DNA from: Pseudomonadota bacterium
GTDB lineage: Bacteria; Desulfobacterota; Desulfovibrionia; Desulfovibrionales; Desulfovibrionaceae
Assembly (NCBI GenBank): GCA_023419375.1
Contig: JAEZYD010000006.1
Coordinates: forward strand, 62,001-126,000
Length of the DNA stretch: 64,000 nt
Reading direction: 5' to 3'
Shown here one piece after another: positions 11,210 to 19,511 of the stretch (within the stretch, counting starts at the first letter, position 1; every line of letters begins with the position of its first letter). The notes under the pieces were generated by a model, which was not told the origin of the DNA, made no database searches, and was given only the letters and a program-made list of their open reading frames with translations. A program made the position numbers and the translations under genes.

Positions 11210-11351
11210 GGCGGGCACTGAAATTAGCTGTTGTTGGCAGGGCCGGAAAAGGGCATTCTGCTGTAACGGAAATATGGATCTGGTATATTGCGTGAGGCTT
11301 CGCACTCTGTTGGGGCATCACGGCACAGTCAACGATGTGATGGAGTAGGTG

Positions 11352-12539
11352 ATGCAGGACGATCTGCCAAAGGGTTTCAGGGCTGGGGCTGCGGCTGCCA
11401 ATTTCAAAAAGGCTGGCCGGGACGACCTTGGCATTATTGTTTCAGACACAACCGCCGTGCTGGCGGGCATGTTCACCCAGAACCTGTTCAAGGCCGCTCC
11501 TGTGCTGGTGTGCCAGGAGATACTGGCAAGCCGGGGCACGGCGCGAGCTGTTCTGGCAAATTCCGGTCAGGCCAATGCCTGCACGGGCGACGAAGGCCTT
11601 GCCAACTGCCGCGCCACCCAGGCTATGGTGGCTGGCCTTACCGGGCTTGAGGCCGATGAAATTTTACCCCTTTCCACTGGCGTTGTGGGCGCGCATCTCA
11701 AGATGGATCTGTGGCTTGAGGCTGTGCCCAAGCTTGCAAGGAATATCGGCACCCGGGATGCTGAGGGCTTTACCCGCGCCTTCATGACCACGGATGCCTT
11801 TCCCAAATTTTCCATGCGCGAGGTTACGCTTGCAGGCGGCACTGTGCGCCTTACCGTGATGGCCAAGGGCGCGGGCATGATCTGCCCCAATATGGCAACC
11901 ATGCTCTGCGTGGCGCTTACAGACGCCAAGGTGGCGCGCGAGCCCTGGCAGGCCATGTTTGGCCGTGCGGTGGAAAAAACCTTCAACCGTGTGAGCGTTG
12001 ACGGTGACACCTCCACCAACGACACCATTCTGGGCCTTGCCAACGGCGCGTCCGGCGTTGTCGCTGAAAGCGCGGCTGATCTGGCGTTGCTGGAAGAAGC
12101 GCTTACCGACATTCTGGGCACGGTGTCGCATATGCTGGTTATGGATGGCGAAGGAGCCAGCAAGGTTATCCACATCACCGTGACCGGCGCCGCCAGTGAT
12201 GACGATGCCCGCACCGTGGCGCGCAGCGTGGGGCATTCGCAGCTGGTAAAAACCGCCATCTACGGCGGCGATGCCAACTGGGGCCGCATCGTTACGGCTG
12301 TTGGTTACAGCGGCGCTAAGTTTGACCCCGCCAAGGTCAGCATGAAGCTGTGCGGCATTGAGCGCTTCCGGTTGGGTTGCCCTGTCAATGAAGACAAGGA
12401 AGACGCCCTGGCCGAACTGCTCAAGGCCAAGGACGTGCAGGTGGAGATTGATCTGGGCGGCGGTTCCGGGTTCTACAATTTCCAGGCTTCCGATCTTGGT
12501 CATGAGTATGTGACTCTGAACTCTGACTACCGTTCATAG
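11352..12539 (+). CDS. argJ: Glutamate N-acetyltransferase / amino-acid N-acetyltransferase (arginine biosynthesis)
   Basis: A 395-residue ArgJ that recycles the acetyl group from N-acetylornithine to glutamate and may also use acetyl-CoA. The autoprocessing site is visible in ICPNMATML: cleavage between A182 and T183 would release the beta chain with Thr183 as nucleophile. The oxyanion-hole region STGVVG is at 108-113. GGAG 6 nt upstream supports the ATG at 11352; a GTG lies directly before it. It stands alone, behind the str terminator and before its own terminator, so arginine genes are elsewhere. Confidence 0.96.
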   Translation: MQDDLPKGFRAGAAAANFKKAGRDDLGIIVSDTTAVLAGMFTQNLFKAAPVLVCQEILASRGTARAVLANSGQANACTGDEGLANCRATQAMVAGLTGLEADEILPLSTGVVGAHLKMDLWLEAVPKLARNIGTRDAEGFTRAFMTTDAFPKFSMREVTLAGGTVRLTVMAKGAGMICPNMATMLCVALTDAKVAREPWQAMFGRAVEKTFNRVSVDGDTSTNDTILGLANGASGVVAESAADLALLEEALTDILGTVSHMLVMDGEGASKVIHITVTGAASDDDARTVARSVGHSQLVKTAIYGGDANWGRIVTAVGYSGAKFDPAKVSMKLCGIERFRLGCPVNEDKEDALAELLKAKDVQVEIDLGGGSGFYNFQASDLGHEYVTLNSDYRS

Positions 12540-12576
12540 GGCTTCACCCCCACTTCTCACTCACATTGACCATATC

Positions 12577-12623
12577 AAGCCCCGCACCGCATCAGGCCTT
12601 GCCTGCGCGTTGCGGGGCTTTTT
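12577..12623 (+). terminator. Terminator of argJ
   Basis: AAGCCCCGCA (12577-12586) and TGCGGGGCTT (12611-12620) are perfect arms followed by more T residues. Confidence 0.85.
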
Positions 12624-12805
12624 GCTGTATCTTTCTGTAGTTTCATAGATAGTTGCATGACATGAACGTGTGCGTCCATGCGATTGGTTCTTCCATGCTG
12701 CTTGCAGACAGGATTTTTCTGCACACCATAATTTCTGCCTCCAGTTCATGCAGACATGCTGGACAGGCAGGGCTGAGGAGTTTTAGTGTTTATGCGGAGG
12801 GAATT

Positions 12806-13669
12806 ATGGAAGAAGAGTTTTTTGAACGGCGTTATCTGGAAAATGTTGACGCCTGTCCTGTCTGTGGCAGCAGTCAGAGGCAGGCAGTCTATGAGGTCGG
12901 CGGGGGAGTGATGGCGCAAAAGTGCGCTTGCGGCGGGTACTATTGTGACCATCGCCTTAATCCCGAGGGTTTGTCAGCCTACTGGCAGGACTATCAAAAC
13001 CGTGAACACAGTGCAGTGCAGGAGGAGTGCGCCCTGCGGCAGTGCATGTACGCGGTGGACTATGCGTATATCGCGCAGTTTCTTAAACCCGGGGCCAGGG
13101 TCCTCGATGTGGGCTGTGCAGATGGCCTGTTTCTGGACTGGTTCGCGGCTGCCGGGCACGAGTGCAGCGGCGTGGAATTTGGCCATGAAGCAGCTTTGAA
13201 GGCCGCTCAGAGGTATCCTGTTCAGGAGGGGTATTTTCCTGATCTGGACATAGCCCCCGGTTACGACCTGATTATTTTTCGCGGCGTATTGCAGTATGTG
13301 CATGCGCCGCGCAGCTTTTTCAGCAAGGCGGCATCCCTGCTCGCACCTGGCGGCCACGTATACGTGACCGCGCAGCCCAACATGGAAGCCTTTTGCCACC
13401 AGGTGTACCGTAACAAGTTTCGCTTCAGCTTGACCCCTTGTGATTGCGTGGGCTACACGCCGCAGTCGCTGGCGGCGGAGTTTGCTGCGCAGGGCTGCGT
13501 CACAGCGGGGCAGTCCTTCTTTTATGAGGAGACTCCTTACGCTGACCCGCCACGGGACATTCAGACTCTGTACAGGGCCATTGAAGCCAGAAGCAGGGGG
13601 GAAGAGCCGGAAGGTCTGTCGCCGCCATTCTGGGGCAATATGATGACCATGGTATTTCGCAAAAACTGA
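12806..13669 (+). CDS. Class I SAM-dependent methyltransferase with N-terminal zinc-binding cysteines
   Basis: A 287-residue protein. Four cysteines at the N terminus (CPVC at 17-20, CAC at 40-42) look like a small zinc ribbon. A Rossmann methyltransferase domain follows, with the SAM loop VLDVGCADGLFLDW at 99-112 and the acidic strand end near GVEFG. This arrangement is common in methyltransferases that act on sugars or lipids of surface polysaccharides, but nothing fixes the substrate. GGAGGG 4 nt upstream supports the ATG at 12806. It is 2.5 kb from the surface-glycan-like locus but convergent to it, with a terminator between. Confidence 0.75.
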   Translation: MEEEFFERRYLENVDACPVCGSSQRQAVYEVGGGVMAQKCACGGYYCDHRLNPEGLSAYWQDYQNREHSAVQEECALRQCMYAVDYAYIAQFLKPGARVLDVGCADGLFLDWFAAAGHECSGVEFGHEAALKAAQRYPVQEGYFPDLDIAPGYDLIIFRGVLQYVHAPRSFFSKAASLLAPGGHVYVTAQPNMEAFCHQVYRNKFRFSLTPCDCVGYTPQSLAAEFAAQGCVTAGQSFFYEETPYADPPRDIQTLYRAIEARSRGEEPEGLSPPFWGNMMTMVFRKN

Positions 13670-13692
13670 GTCCATATTGCCAGTGCAGACAA

Positions 13693-13726
13693 AAAAGCTC
13701 CGGGCATTTCCATGTCCGGAGCTTTT
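13693..13726. terminator. Bidirectional terminator
   Basis: AAAAGCTCCGG (13693-13703) and CCGGAGCTTTT (13716-13726) are perfect arms carrying an A run on the left and a T run on the right, between the convergent methyltransferase and lipoprotein genes. Confidence 0.85.
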
Positions 13727-13748
13727 GCATTTCATTTATATGCGGCCT

Positions 13749-14144
13749 TTAGAAGCCTTCAGCCACCCAGTCCACAATCTGGGTCATGCGGGTGAGGGTA
13801 TGCTGGTTGTTGCGCTGCCTCTGGCCGATCTCTTCCATGGAGCCTTCAAGGCGGTAGATGCGCCAGTCGCCCTCGGTCAGAAGGCCGAGCCGCACGGCTT
13901 CATTCACAGCCGCCCGTGCTTCGCCAGGCGAGCAGAACAGGTCGAACTCCTGTACGCCGGGGTCAAGTATCACCTGTGACCCGCTGGCAATATCTACAAT
14001 GTAGTTGCCGGGGGCGTAGACATACACAAAGGGGCAGGGCTCGACCGGAGGAAGGGGCGCAGTGTCCTGTGTTGGCTGGGCCTTGTTACAGGCTATCAGC
14101 ACAAGGCTCAGCAGGGCGGCGCAAACAAGGCGTGCGTGCATCAT
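13749..14144 (-). CDS. Small predicted lipoprotein, function unknown
   Basis: A 131-residue protein with a lipoprotein signal: a hydrophobic stretch then LIAC with C19 as the modified cysteine. The mature part is short and soluble with no motif I recognise; it contains a second pair of cysteines (C37, C70) that could form a disulfide. It begins 21 bp after the htpX stop, so it is probably co-transcribed with htpX. Confidence 0.7.
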   Translation of the reverse strand: MMHARLVCAALLSLVLIACNKAQPTQDTAPLPPVEPCPFVYVYAPGNYIVDIASGSQVILDPGVQEFDLFCSPGEARAAVNEAVRLGLLTEGDWRIYRLEGSMEEIGQRQRNNQHTLTRMTQIVDWVAEGF

Positions 14145-14165
14145 CTACCTCATGGGCTGTGGTTT

Positions 14166-15026
14166 TCAGCGCCCGGAAGCTGCCATTTCGCGCAGACGGC
14201 GAATGCGCTCTTCCAGGGGCGGATGGGTGCTGAAGAGGCTTGCCATGCCGCCATGAGCGTACATGGGGGTCACAATGAACATCTGTTCCGTGCTGGGGTT
14301 GCCTTCCTGCATGGGGATTTGCCCGCTGGCCATGCCCAGCTTGTTCAGCGCTCCGGCAAGGGCCAGGGGCTGACCGCAAAGCGCGGCGCCCGTGTCGTCC
14401 GCCAGATACTCGCGCGAGCGTGAGATAGCCATCTGGATAAGCCCGGCAGCCATGGGCGCCAGCAGAGCCAGAGCAATGGCGGCAATGGGGTTGGTTCCGC
14501 CGCCTTCTTCGTCCCGGTTGCCGCCAAAAATAGCCGTAAACTGAAAGATATTGGCAAGGGTCACAATGGCGGAACCCATGACGCCCGCAATGGTCTGGAT
14601 AAGGATGTCGCGGTTGACGATGTGCCCGATTTCGTGGGCCAGCACACCGCGCAACTCTTCGGGCGAGAGCAGGCGCATGATGCCGTCAGTGACGGCAACT
14701 ACGGCATTTTCCGGGTTGCGGCCCGTGGCAAAAGCATTGGGAGCTTCTTCAGGCACCACGCAGATGCGCGGCTTGGGAATACCCGCATTGTGGGAAAGTT
14801 CTTCCACGATTTTGTGCAGGTAGGGGGCTTCTTCCGGCGCAAGCTCGCGCGCCCGGTACATGGAGAGCACGATCTTGTCAGAATACCAGTAGCTGCCCAC
14901 GTTCATGAGCAGGGCAAGGCCAAAGGCAAAAATAACGCCTGTGCGCCCGCCCATCAGGCCGCCAAGCATGATTATAATGGCGGAAAGCAGGGCGAGCAGA
15001 AGAACAGTCTTGATCTGGCTGGTCAT
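14166..15026 (-). CDS. htpX: HtpX-type membrane zinc metalloprotease
   Basis: A 286-residue inner-membrane protease of the M48 family that degrades misfolded membrane proteins. Two membrane segments lie near 5-45, the zinc site HEIGH is at 131-135, another hydrophobic pair near 145-195 follows, and SREYLADD supplies the third ligand. The ATG at 15026 has GAGG 9 nt upstream, while the more distal in-frame ATG at 15041 has none. It has its own strong promoter (15079-15106) inside the gap behind asnB, so it need not belong to the biosynthesis operon upstream. Confidence 0.95.
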   Translation of the reverse strand: MTSQIKTVLLLALLSAIIIMLGGLMGGRTGVIFAFGLALLMNVGSYWYSDKIVLSMYRARELAPEEAPYLHKIVEELSHNAGIPKPRICVVPEEAPNAFATGRNPENAVVAVTDGIMRLLSPEELRGVLAHEIGHIVNRDILIQTIAGVMGSAIVTLANIFQFTAIFGGNRDEEGGGTNPIAAIALALLAPMAAGLIQMAISRSREYLADDTGAALCGQPLALAGALNKLGMASGQIPMQEGNPSTEQMFIVTPMYAHGGMASLFSTHPPLEERIRRLREMAASGR

Positions 15027-15078
15027 GCATTTTCCTCTCAAGCAGATTTAAGCTGCGGATTTCCCGCATGCTTCTTTC

Positions 15079-15106
15079 ATTATAAGCACTCTGTTGACGG
15101 TGGCAA
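15079..15106 (-). promoter_or_regulatory. Sigma-70 promoter of htpX
   Basis: Read on the minus strand: TTGCCA (15101-15106), 16-bp spacer, consensus TATAAT (15079-15084). Start point near 15072. Confidence 0.7.
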
Positions 15107-15117
15107 GCGGGGCTGGC

Positions 15118-17034
15118 TCAGGGATGGCGAGCCCTCCACCACAGCTGGAAGACCAGCAACGTCCAAAGAGGCTTGCGCAGGTCGGCCCTGCCGGAGACAT
15201 GCTCGTCCATGAGGGCGCGAACCGCCTGATAGTTGAATATGCCCTGCGCCTTCAGGGTGGATTCGTTCAGCAGATCTTCCATGAGGGGCCGCATGCGGCC
15301 ACGCAGCCACTGCGCCACAGGAATCTGGAAACCACGTTTGTTGCGGTACAGGATTTCATCGGGCAGCAGTTCGGCAAAAGCCTTTTTGAGCAGCCACTTG
15401 CGCTTGAAGCCGTGCAGCTTTCTGCTCACAGGCAGGCGCGCTGCAAACTCCGCCGCGTCCTTGTCAAGGAATGGCGCGCGAACCTCCAGGCTGTGCAGCA
15501 TGGAGCAGCGGTCAACCTTGACCAGGATATCATCAAGCATGAACTGGCGGGCATACACGTGGAACGCGCGGGCAAGCGGCGTGGCGGCGTTTTGCGGCTG
15601 CCAGTGGTCATAGTGCTCGCGCGTGGGGGCAAAGAGAACCTCGGGAGCCAGAAAACCGGGCTGTTGCGCCTTGAAAGCGTCATCCAGAATGGATTCCTGC
15701 ATGTCGGGCGTAAAGGCCATGAGCATAGTCTGCACCCGCTGCCATGCCGGGGCATGCGCCGCCCGCAGAAATGTGGCAACAGCCAGGCGGGGGTTGATGT
15801 AGCCCGCAGAGGAGGGCAGCAATTGCGCGAGAGGTTCTATGATGCCCCTGCGCAGCGCAGAGGGGGCAGCATTGTACCACTGGGCAACCTTGAAGCCGAT
15901 ATAATGTTCATAGCCTGCCCAAAGTTCGTCCGCGCCGTCGCCGCCAAGGGCCACGGTGACCTTTTCGCGAGTGACGCCGGAAAGCAGCCACGTGGGGGCA
16001 ACGGACGCATCCGCCATGGGCACGTCCATGCGGCTGATGATGCCGGGCAGGGTATCCGCGCATTCCTCGGCGGAAAGCACGCGCTCATGGTGGTCGGTGG
16101 CAAAGGCCTTGGCCACGATGCGGGCATAGCGCGATTCATCGTAGCTGGCCTCGCTGAAGCCGATGGAAAATGTCTTGATGGCCGTGGAAGACTGGCGGGC
16201 CATGAGCCCCGCCACAATGGAAGAATCAATGCCGCCGGAAAGAAAGACGCCCAGCGGCACATCGCTGACCATGCGGCGGCGCACGGCTCGTGAGAGCAGA
16301 AAGCGCAGTTCTTCGCAAAGCTCATTGTCGCTGCGTTTGTCGGATTCATCGGGCATGGGCATATCCCAGTAGCGGGAAATGCTCAGATTGCCGTCCTGCA
16401 GCAGCAGCATGTGCGAAGGCGGCAGGCTCTGCACTTCTGTATAGACGCTGTGCGGCGTGGGCACATATTCGTAGGCCAGATAGCGCATGACGGCCTGCGG
16501 GTTCATGGTCAGGCTCAGATGGCGCAACTGTTCAATCCCGGTCAGCTCGGAGGCAAAATACAGCCTGCCCTGCTGCACGGTGTAGAAGAATGGTTTTTTG
16601 CCAAAGCGGTCGCGGGCGCAGAACAGACGGCGCTGCTGGTTATCCCACAGGGCAAAGGCAAACATGCCATCAAAGCGGGCCAGACAGTCCGGCCCCCATA
16701 TGCGGTAGCCTTCAAGAATGACTTCCGTGTCGGAACTGGTCTGAAATTGTCCGCCAAGGGCGGTCAGCTGTTCCTTGAGTTCGGCATAATTGTATATTTC
16801 ACCGTTAAAGGTGACGGTCATCTGACCATCGGCGCTGTGCATGGGCTGGCCGCCGCCGGAAAGGTCGATGATGGAGAGCCGCCTGTGCCCAAGGCAGACC
16901 GGGCCGCTGCTCCACTGTCCTTCACCGTCGGGGCCGCGATGGGACATGCGATCGGTCATGGCCTTGACCCACTGCCCGGCTTCGGGAGTGAGAGGCGAGG
17001 CGTCAACTTGGCAAATGCCCGCTATACCGCACAT
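15118..17034 (-). CDS. asnB: Glutamine-dependent asparagine synthase-like amidotransferase
   Basis: A 638-residue two-domain enzyme. The N-terminal class II glutaminase uses Cys2 exposed by Met removal (MCGIAG), with RLSIIDLSGG and NGEIYNY motifs. The C-terminal ATP-pyrophosphatase synthase domain has SGGIDSS at 266-272. The family makes asparagine, but copies inside exopolysaccharide loci (including exosortase-associated ones) probably amidate a sugar acid or other carboxylate. The start overlaps the end of the upstream GT4 gene by 13 bp, indicating translational coupling, so the dedicated locus role is preferred over housekeeping asparagine synthesis. Confidence 0.9.
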   Translation of the reverse strand: MCGIAGICQVDASPLTPEAGQWVKAMTDRMSHRGPDGEGQWSSGPVCLGHRRLSIIDLSGGGQPMHSADGQMTVTFNGEIYNYAELKEQLTALGGQFQTSSDTEVILEGYRIWGPDCLARFDGMFAFALWDNQQRRLFCARDRFGKKPFFYTVQQGRLYFASELTGIEQLRHLSLTMNPQAVMRYLAYEYVPTPHSVYTEVQSLPPSHMLLLQDGNLSISRYWDMPMPDESDKRSDNELCEELRFLLSRAVRRRMVSDVPLGVFLSGGIDSSIVAGLMARQSSTAIKTFSIGFSEASYDESRYARIVAKAFATDHHERVLSAEECADTLPGIISRMDVPMADASVAPTWLLSGVTREKVTVALGGDGADELWAGYEHYIGFKVAQWYNAAPSALRRGIIEPLAQLLPSSAGYINPRLAVATFLRAAHAPAWQRVQTMLMAFTPDMQESILDDAFKAQQPGFLAPEVLFAPTREHYDHWQPQNAATPLARAFHVYARQFMLDDILVKVDRCSMLHSLEVRAPFLDKDAAEFAARLPVSRKLHGFKRKWLLKKAFAELLPDEILYRNKRGFQIPVAQWLRGRMRPLMEDLLNESTLKAQGIFNYQAVRALMDEHVSGRADLRKPLWTLLVFQLWWRARHP

Positions 17035-18374
17035 TTTTGCTTCCAGATCGTGTAATGTTTGATGAAAATATCTGCCAGACGCCGGTTGTTGCGGGTCGGG
17101 TCAAACATATCCGCCGCAAGCTGCTTGCCATTGCGCGCCAGTTCCTGAGCCAGATCGTCGTCATCGGCAAGGCGTTGCAGGGCATCGGCCAGCGCTTCGG
17201 GATCGTTGGGCGGCACGGCAAGGCCGGTTTTGCCGTCGATTACCACTTCGGGCAGGGCGTTGACCGTGGTGCTCACCACGGGCAGGCCGTAGGCCAAGGC
17301 TTCAATAACCGTGTTTGGAATGCCGTCGCGGCGGCCAGATTCGTGCACCACGCAGGGCGCTGCAAAAATGTCGTGCTCGGCAAGAATGTGCGGCAGTTCG
17401 TTGTGCGAAATGATGCCGGGCAGCAGCACGCGGTCTTCAAGCCGCAACTCCTCGCGCAGGCGCAGTATTTCTGCTTCCATACGCCCAAGCCCCATAACCG
17501 CGCCACCGCCGCCAGCAAGGGTAAGCCTGAAATCCACGCCCCTGTCGCGCAGGATGGCGCAGGCCTTGATCAGCACGTCAAAGCCCTTGGTAACGTCAAA
17601 CCGCCCCAGAGCCAGAAGGCGTACGGGCCGCTCCATGGGCTGCTGTGTCTGGGCATGTTCCTGCGCCTTGGGTGCGGTAACGCTTGCGGCTGTTTCTGGC
17701 AAGGGCGGCAGGGTAAGGCTGTTGTATATCAGCTCCACCTTGCCTTTGGCCTGCCCCCTGGCAAAAACTTCAATACGGGTTTTGTCCGCCTCGTTATTGG
17801 CACGCACAAAGAAAGCTGCAGTCAGTTTGTCGCCAAGGTCAGGGTCGGCTGGCTCCAGATTGTCGCCGCGCGCGGCAGTGGCAAAGGGCAAACCGGCGAT
17901 CTGCGAGGCCACCCAGGCAGCTGTGGCCGTGCCGCGAGGCCAGGGTGCGTAGACCATGTCTATGCCGGCTTCGCTGAACAGACGGCCCAGGTACATACCG
18001 GCGCAGAATGCCCAAAGGTTTTCACCCAGGGTTTCCCAGCTGCGCCAGCGGCGGAATATGGCTCTGTGGAAGAGGCGCCCGGTGCGCAGCGGGTGCAGCG
18101 CAATCTGCCGGAAGCATTCCCCCAGCACGCGCCCCAGAGCGCGCATGCCGTAGGTGTGCGTTTCTCCTGCCACGGCCCGCATTTCGTTGGAGCAGTGGCG
18201 CAGGTTAGGGCCGTACAGGCTGTAAACGGAAAGCGGCAGCAGCCCCTTGAGGCCTTCCACTTCCCTGAAGATGAAGGGCTGTGTAAACAGCGGATACCAC
18301 AGCAGAACATAGGCCACGTGGGGCAGACCCGTCTTGAATACGGGGCGGGAGGCCTTGGTGCTGGTTTCCGTCAT
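17022..18374 (-). CDS. GT4-family glycosyltransferase (copy 1)
   Basis: A 450-residue GT-B glycosyltransferase. The N-terminal acceptor domain begins VAYVLLWYPLFTQPFIFREV; the C-terminal donor domain carries the GT4 motif around DGIPNTVIEALAYGLPVV. It is clearly paralogous to the GT at 19508-20875: both share the N-terminal VAYVLLW-P-FIFREV pattern, SLGENLW, an SPW/APW-type element and YNSLT. The ATG at 18374 with GGAG 7 nt upstream is preferred over the in-frame start at 18470. It overlaps asnB by 13 bp. Donor and acceptor are unknown; it probably extends the same lipid-linked glycan as its paralogue. Confidence 0.9.
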   Translation of the reverse strand: MTETSTKASRPVFKTGLPHVAYVLLWYPLFTQPFIFREVEGLKGLLPLSVYSLYGPNLRHCSNEMRAVAGETHTYGMRALGRVLGECFRQIALHPLRTGRLFHRAIFRRWRSWETLGENLWAFCAGMYLGRLFSEAGIDMVYAPWPRGTATAAWVASQIAGLPFATAARGDNLEPADPDLGDKLTAAFFVRANNEADKTRIEVFARGQAKGKVELIYNSLTLPPLPETAASVTAPKAQEHAQTQQPMERPVRLLALGRFDVTKGFDVLIKACAILRDRGVDFRLTLAGGGGAVMGLGRMEAEILRLREELRLEDRVLLPGIISHNELPHILAEHDIFAAPCVVHESGRRDGIPNTVIEALAYGLPVVSTTVNALPEVVIDGKTGLAVPPNDPEALADALQRLADDDDLAQELARNGKQLAADMFDPTRNNRRLADIFIKHYTIWKQKCAV

Positions 18375-18491
18375 GGTTGTCTCCAAATGCGGCGGGCTTT
18401 TCTCAGCGGGTTGCTGGGTATTCTGCCGTCGCCGCCTCTTTGTGCATGTATGATCAAGGTTTGTTTGCAAAATTTTTTTGGAAAAGCAGTA

Positions 18492-19511
18492 TTATGGATT
18501 TGCCGTTCCGCTGGTCCAGTCCCCCTTGCCCAGCAGGGTGGGGGCTGTTGGACCAAGCTCGCAGCGCAGTTCGTCCATGGTCACGCACCGCACGCTGTAA
18601 TGCCTGTGCAGCCAGTTGAGCCAGTCGGCAACTTTGCGCGTGAAGCGCGCCACAGATGCAGCGTCAGGCAGGTGAGGCGCGCCGCCTGGCATCATTTCTG
18701 ACGAATGCCATGTCAGGGAAAGCACCCGTCCGCCGCGGGCCGCAAAGATTTTTGTAATGGCGCACATGGCCCACAGGGGATGGTAAACTGGCAGCAGAGC
18801 CAGCGCTCCCCAGCTTTTCAGGCTGGCGCGTATTTTTTTGCCCGCCGGGCCGGATATGCTGCGCAACAGAGCCGGAAGCTGGGGAACGAGAGGGGTCACT
18901 GTGAGGGGAACTTCAAAAATCCTGTCGTCTCCCACCGAAACCCAGTAGGGGGTGCCTGGGGCGTCAAAATGGTTGGGACCCTGCAGTGGCGTGGGCGCGC
19001 AGTGCAGGGGGCGCACCGATGCATCGCAAAGAATGCCCGCCGCGGCCAGAAGAGGCCAGTGCTGGCGGTGCAGATCCCATCTGCCCATGCGGAAGGAAGT
19101 GAGCGGCGCGCTCTGCACTGCCCGGCCAGCCTCCATAAGCGCAGCGAGTTTGGCGGCGAACAGGTCGTTGGATAGTGCTGCTGCGGGTACGCTGTCGGCC
19201 ATGTCGGGCAGGGTTTGCTCCGACCCGTCCAGCGCCAGAGGCGGCGTGTTCCAGTGGTGCAGGTGCGCGCCAATTTCCGCGTGGTGCTCGTCGCGCAGCC
19301 ATGTCAGGGTCTCGTGGGATGCTTTATCCGCCAATACGCTGTGGGCGCAGAAGAGCGTGGGGCGTACGCCCATGGTGCAGAAAGGGGCCAAGGCCCTCAG
19401 GCTGGCGGTGTTGCGCGTGGAAAAGCCACGGCGGGCGTAGCGTCCGCCAAAAAGGCCTTCCTCTTCAACATCCAGACTGACGGCCAGATAGAGCGGCTGT
19501 TTGACGCTCAT
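18492..19511 (-). CDS. NodB-type polysaccharide deacetylase
   Basis: A 339-residue protein with the polysaccharide deacetylase fold. The N-terminal VSLDVEEEG (11-19, D14) is the motif-1 aspartate region, EIGAHLHHW (79-87) supplies the HxxH metal ligands, and LTWHSSE near the C terminus resembles the later His motif. Such enzymes remove N- or O-acetyl groups from sugars. No signal peptide is visible, so it is probably cytoplasmic and acts on a lipid-linked or nucleotide-linked intermediate. It overlaps the upstream GT gene by 4 bp (ATGA). Confidence 0.85.
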   Translation of the reverse strand: MSVKQPLYLAVSLDVEEEGLFGGRYARRGFSTRNTASLRALAPFCTMGVRPTLFCAHSVLADKASHETLTWLRDEHHAEIGAHLHHWNTPPLALDGSEQTLPDMADSVPAAALSNDLFAAKLAALMEAGRAVQSAPLTSFRMGRWDLHRQHWPLLAAAGILCDASVRPLHCAPTPLQGPNHFDAPGTPYWVSVGDDRIFEVPLTVTPLVPQLPALLRSISGPAGKKIRASLKSWGALALLPVYHPLWAMCAITKIFAARGGRVLSLTWHSSEMMPGGAPHLPDAASVARFTRKVADWLNWLHRHYSVRCVTMDELRCELGPTAPTLLGKGDWTSGTANP

